Shown here in pieces: positions 27,081-35,200 of a stretch of DNA of 64,000 nt (position 1 is its first letter; each line of letters starts with the position of its first letter). The notes beneath the pieces were generated by a model that saw only the letters and a list, made by a program, of their open reading frames with translations, made no database searches and was not told the origin of the DNA. The stretch is taken from positions 10,982 through 74,981 of the forward strand of contig JBFWRL010000008.1 in NCBI GenBank assembly GCA_050248915.1. Reading direction: 5' to 3'. The DNA is from GCA-2770975 sp050248915 (GTDB lineage: Bacteria > Cyanobacteriota > Sericytochromatia > UBA7694). The position numbers and the translations under genes are program-made.

Positions 27081-27683
27081 ATGCGCGATTTTAATCAGGA
27101 AATTCAGGGCTGGTCCTTTTGGAATGTTGAATGTGAAGCCAATTTTCGCACTTGGAATTTTCCTTACCCTTATATTTTGCAGAACCGGGCAGATGTTGTG
27201 GCGCTCTGTGAGTGGATCGAAACCCATCAGATTCGCTCCTATTTGGAGATAGGCATTTGGAGTGGCAAGCTGGTTTCGCTGTTACATTCCCTTTTTCAAT
27301 TTGAAACTGTCGCCGTGTGTGATATCCGCGATGCAGATAAATTTGGGGTCGAAATTCAGGTGCCTGCGGAAGCGACCTGTTTTTGGGGTGATTCCTGTTC
27401 TCAGGCCTATGTGCAATGGCGTGAACAATTGGGGCCGATCGATCTGGTTTTGATAGATGGGGCCCATGGCCTGGATGCAGTGGTGGCAGATTTTGAAATC
27501 AACCGGCGCTTTCCGGGAAAATACCTCGCTTTTCACGATGTGACCAATCCCCGCACCCCTGCCGTGGGCCATTTCTGGAGCCATGTGCCCGGTGAAAAAC
27601 ACACGATCAGCCAGCCCTTTGCCGAAGCAGAATTGGCTGAATTGGCCCCGATGGGCATTGGCATTTGGACGATTCCGCGCTGA
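27081..27683 (+). CDS. Class I methyltransferase-like protein
   Basis: A 200-residue protein with a Rossmann-type SAM-binding layout: YLEIGIWSGKLVSLL (motif I), AVCDIRDADKFGV (motif II), VLIDGAHGLDAVVADFE (motif IV/V) and LAFHDVTNP. This fits the Methyltransf_24-type family, often linked to sugar or peptide modification. The frame opens at 27024, but AGAGAGG upstream and the family layout favour the ATG at 27081. It is divergent from the giant NHL/cNMP gene across about 140 bases. Substrate unknown; catalysis is not certain, as some members are inactive. Confidence 0.72.
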   Translation: MRDFNQEIQGWSFWNVECEANFRTWNFPYPYILQNRADVVALCEWIETHQIRSYLEIGIWSGKLVSLLHSLFQFETVAVCDIRDADKFGVEIQVPAEATCFWGDSCSQAYVQWREQLGPIDLVLIDGAHGLDAVVADFEINRRFPGKYLAFHDVTNPRTPAVGHFWSHVPGEKHTISQPFAEAELAELAPMGIGIWTIPR

Positions 27684-27687
27684 GCGC

Positions 27688-27716
27688 TTGTTTTCACTTG
27701 CTAAAGCACCTATGAT
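27688..27716 (+). promoter_or_regulatory. Sigma-70-type promoter of the 27774 gene
   Basis: TTGTTT at 27688-27693 and TATGAT at 27711-27716 with a 17-base spacer; the leader would be about 50 bases. Confidence 0.45.
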
Positions 27717-27773
27717 GGGATCATCAGGCCCGTTTTTCTGACCCGATTGGATGGTTTACAGGGGAGAAGTGCA

Positions 27774-28091
27774 ATGGAAACGTTAGAGCAGCGCAAGGCC
27801 AAATTCCGTGAACACATGGAAAAAGCCGAACAATTTGAAGACGAAGAAGAGTTTTTGCCCGCAATCAAACACTACCGCGAAGCCTTAAAATATTCTCTGC
27901 ACAAAAAAGACACCGACCATATTCAGGCCAAGCTGCAAAAGCTCAAGAATATGGCCCATTATGTCTCAGGCATGTTGGAAGAGGGGAAAGCAGACAAAGG
28001 CGGAAAAAAGCCGCTGCTTTGGCTCCTGGCTGGTGGCTTGGGCTTGCTGGCGCTGGGTCTGACCTTGCTCTTGGTATTCAAACCCTTTTAA
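27774..28091 (+). CDS. Small tail-anchored helical (MIT/TPR-like) protein
   Basis: A 105-residue protein. Residues 1-65 form a charged helical pair resembling a single TPR or MIT unit (KAEQFEDEEEFLPAIKHY, REALKYSL). Residues about 80-103 are one transmembrane helix, so it is a C-tail-anchored membrane protein with its helical domain in the cytoplasm. The start is ATG at 27774, 4 bases after GGGGAGAAG; a longer TTG-initiated form lacks support. It ends 8 bases from a convergent gene. Probably a protein-interaction adaptor at the membrane. Confidence 0.65.
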   Translation: METLEQRKAKFREHMEKAEQFEDEEEFLPAIKHYREALKYSLHKKDTDHIQAKLQKLKNMAHYVSGMLEEGKADKGGKKPLLWLLAGGLGLLALGLTLLLVFKPF

Positions 28092-28098
28092 AAACAGC

Positions 28099-28968
28099 TC
28101 ACAGTGGAATTTGCTCTTTGCGGGTCAAGGACATGGCCAGCCCTTTTTCGTAATAGGCCTGTTCGTTGATAAAGACCGGCCAGACCGTTTCATCCCCTTC
28201 GTAGTTGAGCACCAGCCCATCAAAGGTCATATACAGGGGGCGTCCTGGATAAAGCGGGCGATAATCCCGGCCATAGAGCTGGGGGTGAATCATTCCCCGA
28301 ATTTTCCCTGCCGGGGTGCGGGGAAAGTCGAGATTTTCGATCTGGCGATAAACAGTCAGTTCTCCTTCGTAGGCCTTGGCCTCTCCCTGTTCCCAATCGG
28401 ACAAAAAAGCCAACATGGCCTGTACCAGTCGCTCGGTCTTGAAAAACAGATCTGCGCGCAGGGTGCCATGGGCCATCGGGCCCACTTCCAGGGTCAATTC
28501 GCGCTGGCCCAACGAGGGCAAATAGGGGCTGTCTTTGGCGGTGTGGGGCATATAATAAATCCGCACCAAGGGATCTTGTTGCAGCAAATGGGCACAGAGT
28601 TGCAGCATCAAGGGATCATCCAAGGCCTCTTCGCGAGAGAGAATCAGACTCATGCCCATATTGCTGGTGGTATTGTGCAAGTCGATCAAAAAATCACAGC
28701 CGCTCAGATCTTGGGCAATCACTTTGGCCCGTTGGGCTTCGTAACTGCTCAGGTCGTGATTGGCCAAATCTTCTGAACGAAAACAGCGATTGAGATCTTC
28801 TTCGAGATAGCGGCGATTGAGCTCAATGGCGCGGGGGTTGGCCAAATAGGTTTCGACCCGAAAGGGGTATTTTTCCCAGTGTTTGGGGGCGCTTTGCCAT
28901 TTGTGACAGAGATAAATGCCCCCCCACTCATTGCCGTGGGTGCCCCCCACAATCACCACCCGTTTCAC
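28099..28968 (-). CDS. Aspartoacylase/succinylglutamate desuccinylase family zinc hydrolase
   Basis: A 289-residue M14-like zinc deacylase. The zinc ligands are the His and Glu of GGTHGNEWGG and the His of IDLHNTTSNMG; NPRAIELNRRYLEEDLNRCF carries the substrate-binding Arg residues, and LEVGPMAHG has the catalytic Glu. These motifs fit aspartoacylase (N-acetylaspartate or N-acyl aromatic amino acid hydrolysis) better than AstE. The start is GTG at 28968, 3 bases after the stop of the DUF4253 gene. It is the third gene of an operon with a basic amino acid decarboxylase, which suggests a role in acyl-amino-acid or acyl-polyamine breakdown. Confidence 0.88.
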   Translation of the reverse strand: MKRVVIVGGTHGNEWGGIYLCHKWQSAPKHWEKYPFRVETYLANPRAIELNRRYLEEDLNRCFRSEDLANHDLSSYEAQRAKVIAQDLSGCDFLIDLHNTTSNMGMSLILSREEALDDPLMLQLCAHLLQQDPLVRIYYMPHTAKDSPYLPSLGQRELTLEVGPMAHGTLRADLFFKTERLVQAMLAFLSDWEQGEAKAYEGELTVYRQIENLDFPRTPAGKIRGMIHPQLYGRDYRPLYPGRPLYMTFDGLVLNYEGDETVWPVFINEQAYYEKGLAMSLTRKEQIPL

Positions 28969-28971
28969 GTT

Positions 28972-29745
28972 TTAATCCCACCAAAAATACCAAACCGTGC
29001 TGCCAAGCAGGGTCTGGGCCAAATTTTCGATGCTTTGCACGCCCTGATCAACAATGTCTGGGCAATAGGCGTATTGTACCCGCGCCAATTCACGGGCTTC
29101 TTCTAAGTCGTTCACGGGCCGCGCCACGGCCAATTCAATCACATCGTGGGTCAGGGCCACCAATTCAGCGCCATAGCGCACAAACCAATTTTCCATCAAG
29201 CGCACATGCACTTCGGGATTGGGACAGGCATTCCAGCCGCCCGTCTGCAGCCAGGCGGGTACTTCCCAGGGGTGGGGGGTGGGCACCAGGGCAATCATGA
29301 TTTCGGCATAAGGCTCCCGCGAAAGAATATCCAAATGGGCACTGAATTCGGAGACGGGCTGGAGGTTTTCGGGGCTGAAAAATTCCGCAAACTCATCAAA
29401 TTCATCGGGGTCAAAGTCCTCATCGGGGTATTCTTCGGGACTGTTCTCACTCAACCACTGGGCCAAATCCAGACCCATGGCCTGTTTTAAGCATTCCGCG
29501 GGGCTGGGAAAAGCCTCATCTGCTGGCCAGAGATTTTGGAGTGAGTCCAAATTGCTGGCGGGCCCCATGATGATTGGCCAATGCTGGGTTTGCTCCAGCA
29601 GGGCATGTAATTTTCGCCAATTTTCCAGGGCCTGTTTGCCTGGCACATTCAGCAGATAAAGCGGTTCTGAACTGCCAGGCAAGGCCTGTTTGCGCACAGT
29701 TTGCGAAAATCCTGCTGTTTTGAGCAGAGATTCCAGCGCAGCCAT
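28972..29745 (-). CDS. DUF4253-domain protein
   Basis: A 257-residue protein. Its last 105 residues match DUF4253: VPAWLQTGGWNACPNPEVHV, then RYGAELVALTHDVIELAVAR, then QYAYCPDIVDQGV and the C-terminal STVWYFWWD. The first 110 residues are a less conserved domain with an acidic stretch (EEYPDEDFDPDEFDEFAEFF). The biochemical role of DUF4253 is unknown to me. It lies 3 bases from each neighbour in the decarboxylase operon. Confidence 0.85.
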   Translation of the reverse strand: MAALESLLKTAGFSQTVRKQALPGSSEPLYLLNVPGKQALENWRKLHALLEQTQHWPIIMGPASNLDSLQNLWPADEAFPSPAECLKQAMGLDLAQWLSENSPEEYPDEDFDPDEFDEFAEFFSPENLQPVSEFSAHLDILSREPYAEIMIALVPTPHPWEVPAWLQTGGWNACPNPEVHVRLMENWFVRYGAELVALTHDVIELAVARPVNDLEEARELARVQYAYCPDIVDQGVQSIENLAQTLLGSTVWYFWWD

Positions 29746-29748
29746 GGC

Positions 29749-31266
29749 TTAAGCCACAACCTTGATGGTGTGCAGGCGAATATCTTCGGGGCCATTGATA
29801 AAGCCGCCGTAGCGATAGACCTGCTGCAGGTAGTCGACCAATTCGCGCGTGATCTGTTCGCCGGGCACCAAAATGGGAATACCGGGGGGATAAGGCGAGA
29901 CAATTTCGGTGCAAACCCGGCCCACCGACTCCTGAAAGGGAATTTTTTCGGTTTTGGCGTAAAAGGCCTCACGTGGGGTCATGGTGGCTTTGGGCAATTC
30001 GGGCAAATCGAGGGTCTGCAAAAGGGGCTGTACCTTTTGGGGAATCCCATTGGTGTGTATTTGCTCGGAGATGGCGCGGAAGGCATTTACCAAGCGCTCC
30101 AAGTCGCTGCGGGGATTGGCAAAGGTGACAATTGCCAGAACGTTGGTCAAGGTGGCCATCTCCGCTTGCACGCCGTATTTTTCGTTGAGCAAATCGAGCA
30201 CATCAAAGCCCGAAATGCCCAGATCGGCCACATTGATGACCAATTTGGTCAGATCGATATTGTGAATGCCGGGTTGGCCGATCCGCTCTTTGCCAAAACA
30301 ATGCACGCCGGGTATGGTATTCAGTGCCTGGCGGGCCCATTCCGAGACCTCAAGGGCATGGCTGAGCAAGGTCTGCCCGTGTAAGGCCATTTGGCGGCGG
30401 GCGGTATCGAGGGAGGCCATTAAGACATACGAGGGGCTGGTGCTCTGCACAATTTGTAGTACTTTGCGCACCCGCTGCACATCGACATACCCCGTATCAC
30501 GCATGTGGAACATCGAGGCCTGGGTCATGCCTGCAATGATTTTGTGGGTGGACTGTACAACCAGATCGGCACCGGCATCCAGGGCTGAGATCGGCAAATC
30601 GCTGTGAAAATGTAGGTGCGGGCCGTGGGCCTCGTCGACCAAGAGGGGTTTGTTGTATTTGTGGCAAATTTTGGCAATCGCTTCGATATTACAGGTCACG
30701 CCGTAATAGGTCGGATTGACCACCAGCAGGGCTTTTACATCGGGGTGGGCCTGCAAACTGGCTTCGACTTCTTCGGGGGTAATGCTGTCATAAAAACCGT
30801 ATGCTTTGTCCCAGATCGGTTTGAGATAAACCGGTATGGCACCGCTGAGCAAAATACCGCCAATCACAGATTTGTGGCAATTGCGGGGAATCAAAATTTT
30901 ATCGCCGGGATCACACACACTCAAAACCATGGTGTGGTTGCCGCAGGTCGAACCATTGACCAAAAAGAAGGAATAATCTGCACCATAAGCGGCAGCGGCC
31001 AATTCCTGGGCTTCTTTGATGACGTGTTCGGGATCGTGTAAATTGTCGACCTCAGGCAATTCACAGAGGTCGATTTTAAACATATTCTGGCCGACCAGCT
31101 CTAAAAATTCGGGATCAATCCCCTGGCCGTATTTGTGGCCGGGGGTGTGAAAGGCGACCATGTCTTTTTTGAGGTAGTCGCGCAGGGCTTCAAAAAAGGG
31201 CGCTCGGGCTTGGGGGTTAAACGGTTCTGTTTCGGGCATGGCTTGATTCTCTGCTGTGTCGATCAT
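29749..31266 (-). CDS. PLP-dependent Arg/Lys/Orn decarboxylase
   Basis: A 505-residue fold-type I decarboxylase of the biosynthetic SpeA-like group found in Bacillus and cyanobacteria. AFHTPGHKYG is the N-terminal substrate loop. PLP contacts are visible in NGSTCGNH, VDEAHGPHLHF and the Schiff-base lysine of QSTHKIIAGMTQ. Substrate (arginine, lysine or ornithine) cannot be told by eye; polyamine synthesis is likely. The start is ATG at 31266 with AAGAGAGA upstream; the longer frame has a non-conserved N-terminus. It heads an operon with the DUF4253 and aspartoacylase-like genes. A 16-bp palindrome lies 22 bases upstream of the start. Confidence 0.9.
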   Translation of the reverse strand: MIDTAENQAMPETEPFNPQARAPFFEALRDYLKKDMVAFHTPGHKYGQGIDPEFLELVGQNMFKIDLCELPEVDNLHDPEHVIKEAQELAAAAYGADYSFFLVNGSTCGNHTMVLSVCDPGDKILIPRNCHKSVIGGILLSGAIPVYLKPIWDKAYGFYDSITPEEVEASLQAHPDVKALLVVNPTYYGVTCNIEAIAKICHKYNKPLLVDEAHGPHLHFHSDLPISALDAGADLVVQSTHKIIAGMTQASMFHMRDTGYVDVQRVRKVLQIVQSTSPSYVLMASLDTARRQMALHGQTLLSHALEVSEWARQALNTIPGVHCFGKERIGQPGIHNIDLTKLVINVADLGISGFDVLDLLNEKYGVQAEMATLTNVLAIVTFANPRSDLERLVNAFRAISEQIHTNGIPQKVQPLLQTLDLPELPKATMTPREAFYAKTEKIPFQESVGRVCTEIVSPYPPGIPILVPGEQITRELVDYLQQVYRYGGFINGPEDIRLHTIKVVA

Positions 31267-31288
31267 GGGTGTTTCTCTCTTGAATGAA

Positions 31289-31304
31289 AATGTGCGTGCA
31301 CATT
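31289..31304. promoter_or_regulatory. 16-bp palindrome upstream of the decarboxylase gene
   Basis: AATGTGC-GT-GCACATT is a perfect inverted repeat in the 5' leader of the decarboxylase operon, a candidate operator. Confidence 0.35.
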
Positions 31305-31353
31305 GCCCCCCTATTGTACAGCGCATCAGGATGCAATGGTTAAGTTTACGTTA

Positions 31354-31375
31354 TTAACTTTTCCTTTACTTTTTC
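31354..31375 (+). promoter_or_regulatory. Tandem 11-mer repeat upstream of the response-regulator operon
   Basis: TTAACTTTTCC and TTTACTTTTTC follow each other directly and match at 9 of 11 positions. Direct repeats at one-turn spacing are the usual site type of OmpR-family regulators, and such a regulator is encoded 115 bases downstream. Confidence 0.3.
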
Positions 31376-31489
31376 TGTAATCCCTATCACCAAATGGCCA
31401 AAGGATTGTTCGGGACTGACAGCTTTGGAGTGCGATGTTATACTGGGGCACAACCGAGGGGGATTCAGACCAATGGAGACAAAAAACGC

Positions 31490-32176
31490 ATGCAAGATCC
31501 TGCTTTAATTCTACTTGTCGAAGACAATGAAGAGATTGGCCCGTTTTTGGCCATGGAACTCGAAAGTGAGGGCTACCGTGTCGAACTGGCCACAGATGGT
31601 CTCAACGGTCTGATGAAGTTTCGCCAATTGATGCCCGATTTGTTGATTCTGGATTGGGAAATGCCTAAATTAAGTGGTGTAGAGGTCTGTCGCCGGGTGC
31701 GCCAGAGTTCTCATGTGCCGATTCTGATGCTCACGGCCAAAAACAATGTGCAGGAGCGCATCGAGGGTTTAGATGCTGGGGCCAATGACTTTTTGGGCAA
31801 GCCCTTTGAGCTTGATGAACTCTTGGCGCGGGTGCGGGCCCAATTGCGCACCCGCAGCAAGCCTGAACTCCATCTCTTGGTCTTGGCCGATTTGGAAATG
31901 AACTTGCAAACCCATGAGGTGCGCCGGGCAGAACAGCTTTTGGAACTCTCCCCCAAAGAGTTTGACTTGCTCAAATACCTCCTCCAACACCCCCGTCAGG
32001 TGCTTTCCAAGTCGCAGATTTTTGAAACGGTCTGGGGCTGGGATGCCGAAGGGGGCGAAAACAGTGTCGAAGTTTATGTTCACAGTTTGCGTGGCAAATT
32101 GGAACAAAACGGGGGACTTCGCCTGATTCACACCAAACGCGGTGTTGGCTATATGCTCAGGGAGTCTGAGGGTTAA
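31490..32176 (+). CDS. OmpR-family response regulator
   Basis: A 228-residue regulator with an N-terminal receiver domain (acidic pocket VEDNEE, phospho-acceptor Asp in LLILDWEMPKLSG, Thr in MLTAKN, Lys in LGKPFE) and a C-terminal winged helix (LSPKEFDLLKYLLQHP, then VEVYVHSLRGKL and TKRGVGYML). It should bind DNA as a dimer after phosphorylation. The ATG at 31490 with GGAGA 10 bases upstream gives the family N-terminus; the longer frame does not. The giant hybrid kinase follows after 39 bases and is its likely partner. Confidence 0.93.
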   Translation: MQDPALILLVEDNEEIGPFLAMELESEGYRVELATDGLNGLMKFRQLMPDLLILDWEMPKLSGVEVCRRVRQSSHVPILMLTAKNNVQERIEGLDAGANDFLGKPFELDELLARVRAQLRTRSKPELHLLVLADLEMNLQTHEVRRAEQLLELSPKEFDLLKYLLQHPRQVLSKSQIFETVWGWDAEGGENSVEVYVHSLRGKLEQNGGLRLIHTKRGVGYMLRESEG

Positions 32177-32215
32177 AGCCATTTCTGGATTTAACCCATT
32201 TTGGTCTCAGCGTCC

Positions 32216-35200
32216 ATGAAGCAGCCTGAACTCCTGTGTCTGCGACCGTATTCCCAACTCTACCTTTTTCACAGCCCTGATTATCCCCAACCTGTGGTGC
32301 TCAAGGTTTTGAGTGCGGAGTTGCCCTCTCAAGCCCAATTGGATGCCCTGAACAACGAATTTAATCTGACCCAACACCTCGACAGTGTGTTTGTCAGACG
32401 GGCCTTGCAGCGCAGCCAATGGCAAGGGAAACCGGCTCTTTTGCTCGAATACGTGCCCGGACAGACCTTGCGTGATTTTTTTTCGTCTCCCCAGCCTCAG
32501 GCCCTTTTGCTGCAAATTGCCCTGCAGTTGGCACAGGCCTTGGCAGACATTCATGCACAGGGTGTGATTCATCAGGATCTCAATCCCCAAAATATCTTGA
32601 TTGAGCCAGAGACCCATGCGCTTAAACTGATTGATTTTGGTCTGGGACTCTCACCTACCCAGGCAGAGATCCCGTCAGCCCTGCTGACGGGAACCTGGGC
32701 CTATCTCTCACCAGAGCAGACCGGCCGCACGGCCCAGAAGGTGGATCAACGCAGCGATCTCTATGCCTTGGGGGTGACACTCTACGAACTGATGACTGGG
32801 CAAATGCCCTTTGTTGCAGAAGATGAATTGGGCATGATCTATGCCCATCTCGCCAAAATACCCCGAGCCCCTGACGTGTTGCTGTCAAATCCAACACCCG
32901 TTTTGCAGGCGCTCTCAAAGGTGATCTTAAAACTTTTGGCCAAACACCCCGAAGATCGCTACCAATCGGCCCAGGGGCTGGTCGAAGACCTGGGTTTAAT
33001 CGCGGCTTGCTCAGACCAAACGACAGCCCTTTTGGCTTTTACCCCAGGGGAGTCTGAGTCCCGGCTGGCCCTTAAAATCCCAGCCAAGCTCTATGGACGA
33101 GAGCGTGAAATCAAAGCGCTTTTGGGGGTCTTTCAAGCGTTGCAAGCCACCCCCAATCAACCCGCCCAGGTGGTTTTGATTGCGGGGGCATCGGGGTCGG
33201 GCAAGTCTTTTTTGGTCCACGAAATTCAACAACCGCTGTTTGAACTACATGGCTTTTTTATTTTTGCGGGCAAATACGATCAATACCAAAAACACCTGCC
33301 CTATTCGGCTTTTGTTCAGGGCATCACCCATTTTGTGCAGCAGATTTTAACGGAAAGCCCTGAACACGTCGCAAAATGGCGAGAGCGTGTTTTAAGTGCC
33401 TTGGGCAGTTCGGCCCAAGTGGTGATGGCTATGATTCCTGCCCTGCGCCATTTGCTCGGCGAGCAGCCAGATGTGGTCGCTTTGGAGCCCCACGAAGAAC
33501 AAAACAGAATTCGGCACCTGCTCAAGCGCCTGATCGAAGTTTTGGCCAGCTTGGAACGCCCCTTGGTGATTTTTATTGACGATTTGCAATGGGCAGATCG
33601 GGCCTCTTTAAATTTGCTCAAAGATTTGGCCTTAGAGCCGGTTTTGCCCGGGCTCTTGCTGATCGGGGCCTACCGCGATAACGAAACCCCCTCAGACCAT
33701 CTGCTGAGCCAAATCGTGACAGATTTGGCTGCAGAGGGGCGCGCGCCCGAACGCATTCAGCTGCTCAACTTACAAGCCAGCCAAATTGCAAGGCTTTTGG
33801 CCGACACCCTCTTATTGTCTGTGGCGCAAACCGCTGAGTTGGCCCATGGGGTCTTTCAAAAAACCCAGGGCAACGCTTTTTTTGTGCATCAATTTCTCTA
33901 TGATTTACACCGCCAAGGTCTGCTCTATTTTGAGTTCGGGCGTCAGCAATGGTGCTGGAAGTTGGCAGATATCCAGGCCCAAAATGTGACAGACAATGTG
34001 GTTTCACTTTTAACAGAAAAAATCCAAACCCAACCAGCAGCGGCACAGATCCTGCTGAAATGGGGGGCCTGCCTTGGCAATCGATTTGATGCGTTGGTCG
34101 CAGGTCAGGCCGCTGGCCTGTCCCGTTTCGACGTTCAGGCTGCAGTGAAACAACTTTCGGAAACCGGGCTCTTGGTGCCCTTGCCTTCACCCAAAGCAAC
34201 ATTGCTTTGTCGTTTTTTGCACGATCGGGTCCAACAGGCGGCCTATGCCTTGCTGACGGCCTTGGAGCTGCCCGAAGTGCATTTAAAGATTGGGCGTTTA
34301 TTGCTTGCCAGCACGGCAGAAGACGATCTGCAGAGCCTCAATTTTGAGCGGGTTTACCATCTCAATTTGGGCCGTCTGCTTTTGCAAGACAGCGCCGAAA
34401 AAAGGCATTTGGCCCAATTGAATCTCTGGGCTGCTCAACACAGTCGTCGCTCGGCGGCTTATGAAGATGTCATGGAATTAACAGGTATTGCTTTGGCACT
34501 CTTGGGAGAAGCCGCTTGGCAATCTGATTACACCTTGATGTTTGAATTATCTCTCTTGCAGATTGAAGCCACCTTTGTCATTGGACAAAATGAGCGCAGC
34601 GAGGAACTCTATCCCCGGCTTGTGAAAGAAGCCCGAACGCCCCAAGATCAGGCCCGGGTCTTTTATTTACAACTCACCCTCTATTCTCAGCAACGCCGTT
34701 ATAAAGAGGCGATAGTGGTCTTTTTAACGGCCCTCGAAGCCTTGGGAGAGGGGCTGCCCCGCCAGCCTTGGCAGCAGGCCCTGCAATTTGGCGTTGTTTT
34801 GCTCTCGCTAAAACAGCGCTTCAAGAGGCGCGAGATTGTGCATTTGGCCGATTTGCCAGAAATGACCGATCCCCATTCGCTGGTGCTGGCCCAATTGATG
34901 GGCACCTCTTTGGATATTCTGATGGCGGCGGATCAAAAGCTCTTGTTTGGCTTGGTTGTGGCCAAATTGGTCAAACTTTCGCTCGAAAAAGGGAATGCCG
35001 AAATCAGCGCTCTGGCTTATGCTTTTTACGGGGCCTCCCGACAGCAACTTTTTGGCGATTTTACTTCGGCCCGTCAATTTGCACTTTTGGCGTTAAATTT
35101 GGCCGAGCGCTCGAATAACCCCATTTTAAAAAACAAAGTCTATGCGTCTTATGGTCTGCTATTAAACCCATTTTACCAACATATCCAAGTCAGTATTGAC

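Noticed and set aside
28972..29745. Signal or membrane protein because of the WYFWWD end
   Set aside because: The aromatic tail is a normal feature of DUF4253; there is no hydrophobic helix.
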